Source of the DNA: Candidatus Gastranaerophilales bacterium
GTDB lineage: Bacteria > Cyanobacteriota > Vampirovibrionia > Gastranaerophilales > Gastranaerophilaceae
Length of the DNA stretch: 64,000 nucleotides
Direction of reading: 5' to 3'
Assembly (NCBI GenBank): GCA_944324365.1
Contig: CALUWA010000002.1
Coordinates: 124,001 to 188,000, forward strand
The notes below the pieces were generated by a model. The model did no database searches, had not been told where the DNA came from, and saw only the letters and a list, made by a program, of their open reading frames with translations. Position numbers and translations under genes: made by a program. This document shows, one piece after another, positions 27,116-34,570 of the stretch (the stretch's first letter is position 1; every line of letters starts with the position of its first letter).

Positions 27116-29170
27116 ATGACAATTAAAAAACTTACTGTGGCAGCTGCAATTGCCGTTGGAATAGCAACGTGTTCCTTGAATCAAGCAATGGCAGCTTGCC
27201 CTTGTACACAACAGGCCACACCGCAGGCTCCGTGTGCAGAACCTTTACCTGTAGTTACAGGTCCGGCATGTCCATGTACTAAAACCCCGACATGCGACAA
27301 TTGCCAAAAATCTTTTGACGAATGCGACTGTCAAAAGGCTGACCCTTGCGATGATCCGTGCAAACAGGATCCATGCGAAAAAAAGAAAAGTGACTGCGGA
27401 TGCGAAAATGAAAATCTAGGCTGCGATGCTCCGGCAGTTCCGTCTTGCGCAGTTTGTCCGGGAACAGGTAAGCCCGATAGAAAAGACATGAAGCAGGTTT
27501 ACGGTTATCCGAATGCAATTTATGGTGCAAACAACTATATGGGAGAACCGGCAAACTCAATTCTTTCAACTGATACGGCTGCAACCGGCGCTGCTGCTGC
27601 AACTATGTCATCTGCCGTTAACGGTGTAACTGTATCTTCACAAGGTCAGGTTACCGGTGCTGCAACACAGATGCCATGTTTAGGAGAAGATCCTACACGC
27701 CATAACGGTATTCCTATTGAAAGAAACGAAAGAATTATGGACGGAAATAACTGTCCTGTAGATATTCAGACAGAAAATTCAATGCAGGCGGTTAAAAAGA
27801 CATTAGTCCCTTTCGACATTAAAGCTGCGTTGGGCAATGGTGCACCTATAGGTGCTGCGGCTCCGGCATCAGGATGTATGTTCCCTGATGTTCCAAACGG
27901 TTATTGGGCGGCTTGTGATATTGACAAACTTGCTATGAATAATGTTGTAGTAGGGTATCCTGACGGTATGTTTAAACCGGGCAGAGATATTACCCGTGCT
28001 GAATTTGCAACTATGCTCGTTAAAGGTTTCAACCTGAACGAATGTGGTATGCCGCAAAAAGCATTATTCAGCGACGTTCCTCAGAACAACTGGGCTAATG
28101 CTGCAATTGCAAAAGCCGTTGAAGAGGACCTTTTGGCAGGTTATCCGAATGGTAAATTTGAGCCTAATCACAAAGTTACCCGTGCTGAGGCTTTGACCTC
28201 AATTTCAAAAGGTATGACCTGTGATATTGACGAATGCCGTGCAAATGAAATTCTGTCAAAATATGCAGACGGTAATACTGTACCGAACTGGGCTAGAATT
28301 CCGGTTGCAAAATCACTTGAAAACGGTGCATTGAAAGATTCTCCGACCCCGAATATGATATTCCCGAACAGAGAAGCTTCCCGTGCGGATATTGCTTCAA
28401 TGATGCAGACTATACGTGTGGCATTGGGCTATGATACTAACCCTAAAACAGCCAATGAAATCTGCCCTGTATGTCCTATAGATAAACAGGCATTCGTTGA
28501 AAACGAAGAAATTGTAAAAATTCCTACATTAAAAGTTAAGATGATTGACCAGTTAACAGCAAAATCATCTCACGTAGGCCAATACTTCAGAGCAAACACT
28601 CTTGAAGAAGTTACAATCAACGGTGTTACATTCCCTTGCGGTTCAACCGTAACCGGTCAGGTTGTAGAGGTCATAAGACCTTCCGGATGTAACAAGGGCG
28701 CCCTTAAATTATCATTTACAAGCATTAAAAATGGTGACTGCAAGGCAAATCTGCCAAAACAAATTTTGCAAGCTCAGGTAAACAAATCAAAACAAGTAAA
28801 CCCTGTTGCAAGATTGGTTGAAGCTCCGTTTACTCTTGCCGGTTCACTGGTTGGTATTGTCGGCAGAACAACCGGCGGTGCAATCGCTAACCTCGGTAAC
28901 GCTGTAGAAAATGTTTCTAACGATGCAGGTTATATGCTTGGCCACGTATTCCAGGGTAAATTCGGAGCTGCGGCCAGAAACCTTGGAGATGGTTTGTGGG
29001 AAACTGTTAAGGCACCTATTGATATCACGCGTACTGCAATATCAGGTACAGTTGGTTTATTCCAAACCACAGGCGACGAATTTGCTTACCTTGTTGACCC
29101 TAAGGGATACAAAATCTCTGCAGTTAATCCAAGAGAACACGTTACTATTGCCTTCGGCTGTAATGAATAA
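27116..29170 (+). CDS. Cys-rich SLH-domain surface protein
   Basis: 684 residues from the ATG at 27116 (AAGGAGG, 5-nt spacing). Signal peptide ending SLNQAMAA. Next comes a Cys-rich segment (CPCTQQATPQAPC, CDNCQKSFDECDCQKADPC, CGCENENLGC, CAVC) with about 20 Cys in 110 residues. Three S-layer-homology repeats follow: FPDVPNGYWAACDIDKLA with GYPDGMFKPGRDITRAEF, FSDVPQNNWANAAIAKAVEE with GYPNGKFEPNHKVTRAEA, and a weaker third. The C-terminal part has no recognised domain and no evident porin barrel. SLH domains bind peptidoglycan-linked polymers, so this is probably an envelope anchor. Its own terminator follows. Confidence 0.85.
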   Translation: MTIKKLTVAAAIAVGIATCSLNQAMAACPCTQQATPQAPCAEPLPVVTGPACPCTKTPTCDNCQKSFDECDCQKADPCDDPCKQDPCEKKKSDCGCENENLGCDAPAVPSCAVCPGTGKPDRKDMKQVYGYPNAIYGANNYMGEPANSILSTDTAATGAAAATMSSAVNGVTVSSQGQVTGAATQMPCLGEDPTRHNGIPIERNERIMDGNNCPVDIQTENSMQAVKKTLVPFDIKAALGNGAPIGAAAPASGCMFPDVPNGYWAACDIDKLAMNNVVVGYPDGMFKPGRDITRAEFATMLVKGFNLNECGMPQKALFSDVPQNNWANAAIAKAVEEDLLAGYPNGKFEPNHKVTRAEALTSISKGMTCDIDECRANEILSKYADGNTVPNWARIPVAKSLENGALKDSPTPNMIFPNREASRADIASMMQTIRVALGYDTNPKTANEICPVCPIDKQAFVENEEIVKIPTLKVKMIDQLTAKSSHVGQYFRANTLEEVTINGVTFPCGSTVTGQVVEVIRPSGCNKGALKLSFTSIKNGDCKANLPKQILQAQVNKSKQVNPVARLVEAPFTLAGSLVGIVGRTTGGAIANLGNAVENVSNDAGYMLGHVFQGKFGAAARNLGDGLWETVKAPIDITRTAISGTVGLFQTTGDEFAYLVDPKGYKISAVNPREHVTIAFGCNE

Positions 29171-29202
29171 TTCAGCGAACACAGATAGTCATTCGTACGC
29201 CG

Positions 29203-29240
29203 GAAAAACCGTTCCTCATAGAGGGGCGGTTTTTCTTTTT
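29203..29240 (+). terminator. Rho-independent terminator of the SLH gene
   Basis: AAAAACCGTTCCTC, loop ATA, GAGGGGCGGTTTTT, then CTTTTT. Confidence 0.9.
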
Positions 29241-29338
29241 AATTACGCTCGGATAATGAAAAAGGCGACTTTTTCAAATCGCCTAATAACCAGATTTTAC
29301 ACTATATAAGTGTTCAGAAAGGAAGCCTTTTTCCTGTT

Positions 29339-30211
29339 CTATTCTCCCAAGTTAATCTGAGAGAATTGAACAATTTTATTTTTCCCGCGTTTTTTTGCGT
29401 TATAAAGTGCGTGTTCCGCATATCTGATGATGGTGTTAACGTCTTCGTCAACATTTTCCAGACAAGGATATGTGGAAATTCCGCCGGAAATCGTAATAGG
29501 ATGTCTTTCTTCTTCTCCAGCCGGAATAAATTCCATTCTTTCTATATCGCGTCTGAAACGTTCTGCAAAAAGATATGCATTTTCTTCCGAAGTATTTGGA
29601 AGAATTAACAAAAATTCTTCATCCCCGTAACGGGTCAAAATATCTTCCTTACGGATAAGCTGTTTTAATTTGTCCGCAATAGAGCGAAGCAAAACATCTC
29701 CCCAGTCATATCCGTAAATATCATTTACTACTTTGAAGAAATCCAAATCAAATAACAGGCAGGAAAGCTTTGTCCCGTAACGTTTTGCACGCGACATTTC
29801 CTGTTCAAGACGTTCATGCAGATACTTTCTGTTATGAAGTCCTGTGAGCTCATCTGTTGTAGATACCTGTGTAAGTTTATCTCTTAATTCTTTAATCTTT
29901 AATAATGATTTTGCACGAATAACAAGTTCGTCCTTATCAACAGGAGTTTTAATTAAATCATAAGTAACCGCACGAACAACGGTTCCTTTAAACGGTTCCC
30001 CTATGAATAATACAGGTGATTTGAATTTTGTCACCATCAATACATCTTTTATATTCGGTACATCTTCTATAACAATCAAACCAGGATTGAGTTTTTCATA
30101 ATCTCTGAGGTTTGCGGCATCTTCTATTCTTACATTTGTATCATCAATAGAAGCCAAAATATCTGCCAAATCAGAAGCCTTTTTGGTTGTATAAACAATT
30201 ATATTTTTCAT
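29339..30211 (-). CDS. GGDEF-domain protein with receiver-like N-terminus, degenerate active-site motif
   Basis: 290 residues from the ATG at 30211 (AAAGGGAT upstream). Residues 1-110 resemble a response-regulator receiver (IVIEDVPNIKDV, then the KTPVDKDELVIRAKSLL end), but a phospho-acceptor Asp is not obvious. The C-terminal domain is a GGDEF fold (TTDELTGLHNRKYLHERLEQ, CLLFDLDFFKVVNDIYGYDW). The signature reads RYGDEEF where RYGG(D/E)EF is usual: the second Gly is replaced. The RxxD inhibitory site (RKED) is kept. It could be a weak cyclase or a c-di-GMP/GTP sensor. Confidence 0.88.
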   Translation of the reverse strand: MKNIIVYTTKKASDLADILASIDDTNVRIEDAANLRDYEKLNPGLIVIEDVPNIKDVLMVTKFKSPVLFIGEPFKGTVVRAVTYDLIKTPVDKDELVIRAKSLLKIKELRDKLTQVSTTDELTGLHNRKYLHERLEQEMSRAKRYGTKLSCLLFDLDFFKVVNDIYGYDWGDVLLRSIADKLKQLIRKEDILTRYGDEEFLLILPNTSEENAYLFAERFRRDIERMEFIPAGEEERHPITISGGISTYPCLENVDEDVNTIIRYAEHALYNAKKRGKNKIVQFSQINLGE

Positions 30212-30280
30212 TACTATCCCTTTTAAAATCTCTTCTTCTGTACTTTTAATACTAACACAATACATTGCAGCTTGCAATTT

Positions 30281-30341
30281 GTAACGAATTGTTAAAGTTC
30301 GCTCGGGAGTGTTTTTTGGGAAATATGTAACAAATTGTTAA
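30281..30341. promoter_or_regulatory. Pair of near-identical 15-bp operator-like sites
   Basis: GTAACGAATTGTTAA (30281-30295) and GTAACAAATTGTTAA (30327-30341) differ at one base, start 46 bp apart and are imperfect inverted repeats. They lie in the divergent region between the GGDEF gene and the gene at 30429. A related inverted site GTAACA-N4-TGTTAC is at 24089-24104. Confidence 0.4.
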
Positions 30342-30428
30342 TAAAAATTCCAAAAGTTTAAAGTTTTTCATAAGGCAAACCGTAAAAAAAAATATCAGAC
30401 AAAGAAATGAAAGGACGGATGAATACTT

Positions 30429-31568
30429 ATGGGAATGGCTGCATCACAGGCAAGACTGTTAAGCATTACTGCAAGATTGACCGACAATGAAAATTCCGGT
30501 CAGAGTCTTTCTTATTCAAAAATCCGTCTGGCAGATCAGACAGAAGAAGTCAATAATGATTACCTTGAAGCATTAAAAGCTACAAAATTGACTGTTCTTA
30601 CAGGTTTTAACGGTTCTGAAGAAGTTTATACCGATATTTCATACGCTCTTATGACAGGGTATAATACGGTAGCATCTGGTACACAATACATAGTTACGGA
30701 TAAAAAAGGGAAAATTCTGGTAACAGAAAAGCAGGCAAAAGCTTTTGAAGCGGGGAACGGAGATTTTAACAAATTTCTTGCTGAACTCGGATATTCTCAA
30801 ACGGATATCACAATCAAAAATGACAGCACTACAGCAACAGATCAGGAAAAAGCAAAAGCTTACCAGCAAATTCACGAGGCTTGGGATCAATATCTAACCT
30901 CTGTAGGGTTACATATTGGCGAAGATGAAGAACACGGTTTGGATTTTGGGTACACTTCATTTAGTAATACCCCATTTGACGGTTATCCGACTTATACTGT
31001 AACGGATTTAACTACCGGTGAAAAAACTACAAAAGCTCTTAACTACGAGGGTACAACCCAGGAACAAAGAGAGTTTTATGATTATGCAGCGGCATTGACA
31101 GAGGCATATTACGGAACATCTAATTCCGGAAATGCATTAAAAACTGCGGATGATCAATACAATGCCGGGTATATTAACTATTTGAAGAATATTTTCCAAA
31201 AAATGGCATCCGCTGGTTATTATACCGAAGATGACGAGCAGAAAACTATTAAAGATAATTCGTGGTTTGAAGACGGATTACGCAATGGTGACTTGCAGCT
31301 TGAATACTATTCTGCTGTTGAACAGAAATTTGTATCAACATCAGTTGATTCTGATTCATCCATTCAAGAAGTAACTGATGAGCGTGAAATTGCTTTAATC
31401 GAACAGGAATATCAGATGAAGCTGGATGATTTGGAACAAAAAGACAACAAGTTTGACCTTGAATTGAGAAAACTTGATACCGAACACAGTGCACTGCAAA
31501 CAGAGTACGATTCTATCAAAAACGTTATTGATAAAAACGTTGAAAGTTCGTTCAAGACTTTCTCTTAA
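30429..31568 (+). CDS. Conserved MGMAASQARLL-type protein, unknown function
   Basis: 379 residues with no signal peptide. The N-terminus MGMAASQARLLSITARLTDN is distinctive and resembles uncharacterised proteins that I recall from Melainabacteria and some Firmicutes. An Asn/Gln-rich helical region follows (SYSKIRLADQTEEVNNDYLE), then a Tyr/Thr-rich middle and a C-terminal coiled coil (EQEYQMKLDDLEQKDNKFDL). GGACGG lies upstream of the start. The overall look (helical ends, variable middle) recalls flagellin or hook-associated proteins, but no flagellar gene is near. Function is not recognised. Confidence 0.7.
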   Translation: MGMAASQARLLSITARLTDNENSGQSLSYSKIRLADQTEEVNNDYLEALKATKLTVLTGFNGSEEVYTDISYALMTGYNTVASGTQYIVTDKKGKILVTEKQAKAFEAGNGDFNKFLAELGYSQTDITIKNDSTTATDQEKAKAYQQIHEAWDQYLTSVGLHIGEDEEHGLDFGYTSFSNTPFDGYPTYTVTDLTTGEKTTKALNYEGTTQEQREFYDYAAALTEAYYGTSNSGNALKTADDQYNAGYINYLKNIFQKMASAGYYTEDDEQKTIKDNSWFEDGLRNGDLQLEYYSAVEQKFVSTSVDSDSSIQEVTDEREIALIEQEYQMKLDDLEQKDNKFDLELRKLDTEHSALQTEYDSIKNVIDKNVESSFKTFS

Positions 31569-31633
31569 GAAATTTTTATTGATTCCTTTTCCTTTTATTT
31601 CCTTATTTACACAAATTTCGTAACTTTTCCCCT

Positions 31634-31662
31634 ACCGCTTTCTAGACAAAGCGGTTTTTCTT
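31634..31662 (+). terminator. Rho-independent terminator
   Basis: ACCGCTTT, loop CTAGAC, AAAGCGGT, then TTTTCTTTT, 65 bases after the MGMAASQ gene. Confidence 0.85.
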
Positions 31663-31702
31663 TTGTGTTAAAATAAATTAGGTAAATAAGGAGATTATTT
31701 TT

Positions 31703-32668
31703 ATGAAAGCTGTTGTGTTTGATGAAGGTTTAAAACTTGATAATAATTATAAAAAGCCGGTTCCGCAAAAAGGAGAAGCTCTCGTAAGAGTTACACTGGC
31801 GGGAATTTGTAATACGGATTACGAGATAACCAAAGGTTATATGGGTTACAAAGGAATTTTGGGACATGAAGCTGTCGGAGTCGTGGAAGAGATTAACGAT
31901 GACGACAAATCGCTGCTTGGAAAAAGAGTCGTAGCTGAAATAAGCTATGGCTGTAAAAAGCCGGATTGCCCATATTGTGCCGAAAAATTATATCGTCATT
32001 GTCCGGATAGGCATACTCTTGGCATTTGGCGTAAAGACGGTTGTTTTGCAGAATATTTTACAATGCCTTTGGAGGTATTGTTTGAAGTGCCGGATAACGT
32101 TCCGGATGAACAGGCTGTATTTGTGGAACCGCTTGCTGCAGCGTGCGAAATAACGGAACAGCTTCATATAAAACCGTTTGAAAAAGTTATAGTTTTGGGT
32201 GACGGTAAGCTGGGTTTGATTACTGCATTAACGTTAAATGCACAAAATATTGATGTCCTGCTTGTCGGAAAACATCAGAATAAACTTGATATTGCAAAAG
32301 AGCAGGGTGTTGAAACCTGTCTTTTAAATGATTTAAAAATTGAGAAAAAATATGATGTCGTGGTTGAAGCAACCGGTTCTATTTCTGGTTTTGAAACGGC
32401 ACTTGCCTTAACAAAACCGCGCGGAGTGCTCGTTTTAAAAAGTACTGTTGCTGCTTCAAAAGAGTTTAATCTTGCGCCGATTGTTATAGATGAAATAACT
32501 GTTCTAGGTTCTAGATGCGGACAGTTTCCTGCGGCATTAAGATTGCTGAAATCGGAGAGAATTGATTTTTCTCCGCTGATTTCTGCGGTTTACGATGCAG
32601 ATGATGCGATTGAAGCGTTTGAGAAAAATAAAGAAAAAGAAACCCTTAAGGTTCTTTTGAAATTTTAA
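31703..32668 (+). CDS. Zinc-dependent alcohol/polyol dehydrogenase (MDR family)
   Basis: 321 residues, slightly short. Catalytic zinc ligands: Cys in TLAGICNTDYEITKG and His-Glu in GILGHEAVGVVEE. The structural zinc lobe is GCKKPDCPYCAEKLYRHC, with four Cys. The Rossmann motif is VIVLGDGKLGLITALTL. The family oxidises alcohols, polyols or threonine with NAD(P)+; the substrate is unclear. AAGGAG lies upstream of the ATG. Flanked by a terminator before and rpsT after. Confidence 0.88.
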   Translation: MKAVVFDEGLKLDNNYKKPVPQKGEALVRVTLAGICNTDYEITKGYMGYKGILGHEAVGVVEEINDDDKSLLGKRVVAEISYGCKKPDCPYCAEKLYRHCPDRHTLGIWRKDGCFAEYFTMPLEVLFEVPDNVPDEQAVFVEPLAAACEITEQLHIKPFEKVIVLGDGKLGLITALTLNAQNIDVLLVGKHQNKLDIAKEQGVETCLLNDLKIEKKYDVVVEATGSISGFETALALTKPRGVLVLKSTVAASKEFNLAPIVIDEITVLGSRCGQFPAALRLLKSERIDFSPLISAVYDADDAIEAFEKNKEKETLKVLLKF

Positions 32669-32780
32669 AAACTCTTAACAGAAGAGTTGCAAAATGATAT
32701 TTTTTATTTAAAATGAAGTTACTCACATCCTCGAGTATGGCACCGTCATTAAGTGCCGCAAATATGAAAGGTAAAATAAA

Positions 32781-33053
32781 ATGGCAAATATTAAATCTGC
32801 TAAAAAAAGAGTACTTATAGCTGAAAGAAACAGACTTAGAAATGTAGCTTTCAAATCTTCTATCAAAACTGCTTTGAAAAAAGTTTTGGAACTTGCAAAA
32901 GGTGAAGATACAGAAGCTTTAAATACTGCTATTTCAAAAGCATATCAATTATGCGACAAAGCTGTAAGTAAAGGTGTTTTGCACAAAAACACAGCAGCAA
33001 GAAAAAAATCAAGACTTGTTCTTGCAGTTAAGAGAATACAAGCTGCAAAATAG
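32781..33053 (+). CDS. rpsT: 30S ribosomal protein S20
   Basis: 90 residues with the typical MANIKSAKKRVLIAERNRLR start and a Lys/Arg-rich three-helix bundle ending in HKNTAARKKSRLVLAVK. Binds 16S rRNA early in 30S assembly. GAAAGG precedes the ATG. The 110-bp leader has a small hairpin (AACTCTT/GAAGAGTT, about 32671-32689) that more likely ends the upstream gene. A strong terminator follows. Confidence 0.97.
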   Translation: MANIKSAKKRVLIAERNRLRNVAFKSSIKTALKKVLELAKGEDTEALNTAISKAYQLCDKAVSKGVLHKNTAARKKSRLVLAVKRIQAAK

Positions 33054-33069
33054 TTTTGAGCCAAGAGTT

Positions 33070-33103
33070 AAAAACAGCTTCCGAATTTCGGGAGCTGTTT
33101 TTT
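33070..33103 (+). terminator. Rho-independent terminator of rpsT
   Basis: AACAGCTTCCG, loop AATTT, CGGGAGCTGTT, then TTTTT. Confidence 0.9.
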
Positions 33104-33159
33104 ATACAATAGTGAAAAATCGCGGATAAGCTATGCTTTCCGCGATAATTTTGTAATTT

Positions 33160-34191
33160 TTATTTTTGCAATTTTTTTGCATCTGTAACTTTCATTGCAA
33201 AATACGGTTTGCCCTTTTCTTGCAGGAAGATTACATAGTCATCATCAAAATAGAATTTTCTTGGTTCGGTTTTTGGTTCAATCATTGCTTTCATTGTTGC
33301 AATGCCGGCTTCTGATTTAAGTTTTACCCCTTCGTTATCCATTTTGAATTCAACGGTTTCGATAGCTTTATCAATCATTAAATCTGAATCTTTTATTGCT
33401 TTGTGGCAAAGCTCGTCAAATGAACGCTCTGTTTTAAAGTCAATATTTGGAGCCTTAAATTCATCTGATTTTGTGAATTTCGGATTGCTTATAGATGTTC
33501 TGTATTTTTTCATCATATCAAGATAAAGCTTATCCAAAGTTTTTTCATCATTGGTTCTGTATAAGTATACGGTATCATTTTGTCTTGTAGTAATAGCTAA
33601 TGCAAAGTCTTTTTTATTATTGTAGAAAAGAACATGAACAGTATCTCTTACATCGCCTTTTGTATTTTTATCAATACCGAAGTATTGAACTTTTCCTTTG
33701 CTGCCTTTGAATTTGGCGTCGTCAAGTTTGTCAAAAGGCTTTAGGTATTCAAAGTCTTTTTTCAGCATTGCATAAAGAATATATTTCCCGTTGTCAGGAG
33801 TCCAGTCAAAGCTGTTGAGGATATCACTTTTTTCATTGAATTTTTCCATGATGCCCTGTTCAATTTCAGCTTTTAATTCAGGAGAAGCAAGTCCCCATTT
33901 TTTATAATAAGCACTGTCTGACAAATATTCTGTTGTGAATGACTGTTTGTTAAGTTCTTCTGCCATTACTGACTTGTAACCTTTAAACTCGATAGGATGT
34001 TTAATTATTTCATTTACAAGATCGTTCCAAACGAGCTGAAATGTTCCTACCCAAACTTGGTTCACAGCTTCGGATTTAGATTCCATCGTCGGCAAAATTT
34101 CAATATCGGCTTTTTTCTTGCCGAAAGCTGATGCCGAAAGTCCGCACATTACAAGCAAGCCGGCTAAGACTAATGCCAGTGTTTTTTTCAT
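33160..34191 (-). CDS. Secreted protein of unknown function
   Basis: 343 residues. Signal peptide MKKTLALVLAGLLVMCGLSA with cleavage near ASA-FG. The mature protein begins with a conserved-looking NQVWVGTFQLVWNDLVNEII and has a lysine-rich middle. Its C-terminus pairs a KMDNEGVKLKSEAGIATM stretch with FYFDDDYVIFLQEKGKPYF, which recalls the hinge and last strands of serpins, but no serpin N-terminal motif is seen, so I do not assign it. AGGAG lies upstream of the ATG at 34191. It follows the DUF167 gene with a 15-bp gap, so the two may be co-transcribed. Confidence 0.75.
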   Translation of the reverse strand: MKKTLALVLAGLLVMCGLSASAFGKKKADIEILPTMESKSEAVNQVWVGTFQLVWNDLVNEIIKHPIEFKGYKSVMAEELNKQSFTTEYLSDSAYYKKWGLASPELKAEIEQGIMEKFNEKSDILNSFDWTPDNGKYILYAMLKKDFEYLKPFDKLDDAKFKGSKGKVQYFGIDKNTKGDVRDTVHVLFYNNKKDFALAITTRQNDTVYLYRTNDEKTLDKLYLDMMKKYRTSISNPKFTKSDEFKAPNIDFKTERSFDELCHKAIKDSDLMIDKAIETVEFKMDNEGVKLKSEAGIATMKAMIEPKTEPRKFYFDDDYVIFLQEKGKPYFAMKVTDAKKLQK

Positions 34192-34209
34192 AACTAATAA
34201 CTCCTTTCT

Positions 34210-34494
34210 TTACTCCAAAATATTCCGTATATTTTCAATTTTATCATTATCAAAAATTTTAATCAACAGAGTTTTTTCTTTTGAAGTTTCACCTTTGAGT
34301 ATTTCAATTGATGTTTTCGGAATTTTTAACTGTTTGGATAAAAATTCAATAAGAGCCTTGTTGGCTTTACCTTCAATCGGCTGGGCTGTAAGCTTTATTT
34401 TTAAGCCCGTTTCATCTTTGAGAATAATATTTTTGCTCGAATTCGGAGATATTTTTATATTAAGAATAAGTCCATCTTTTGTTTGTTTTAGCAT
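34210..34494 (-). CDS. DUF167 / YggU-family protein
   Basis: 94 residues. The family core is clear: NIKISPNSSKNIILKDETG, KIKLTAQPIEGKANKALIEF and ILKGETSKEKTLLIK. A small conserved protein of unknown biochemical role. AAGGA precedes the ATG at 34494. The secreted-protein gene follows closely on the same strand, and rel starts divergently about 75 bp away. Confidence 0.92.
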   Translation of the reverse strand: MLKQTKDGLILNIKISPNSSKNIILKDETGLKIKLTAQPIEGKANKALIEFLSKQLKIPKTSIEILKGETSKEKTLLIKIFDNDKIENIRNILE

Positions 34495-34558
34495 TTTACA
34501 TAATCCTTATGTATGAAATTTGCCGATTTTGCTTGAAAATCGTGTGTCATATCATTAT

Positions 34559-34564
34559 TATAAT
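34559..34564 (+). promoter_or_regulatory. -10 box for a leaderless rel transcript
   Basis: TATAAT, then TATATC, then the ATG at 34571, with no Shine-Dalgarno. It supports this ATG over the TTG at 34520. Confidence 0.55.
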
Positions 34565-34570
34565 TATATC

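Noticed and set aside
33160-34191. Serpin protease inhibitor
   Set aside because: Only the C-terminal stretch is reminiscent. The serpin N-terminal SP-S-xxx-AL and helix motifs are missing, so I kept it as unknown.
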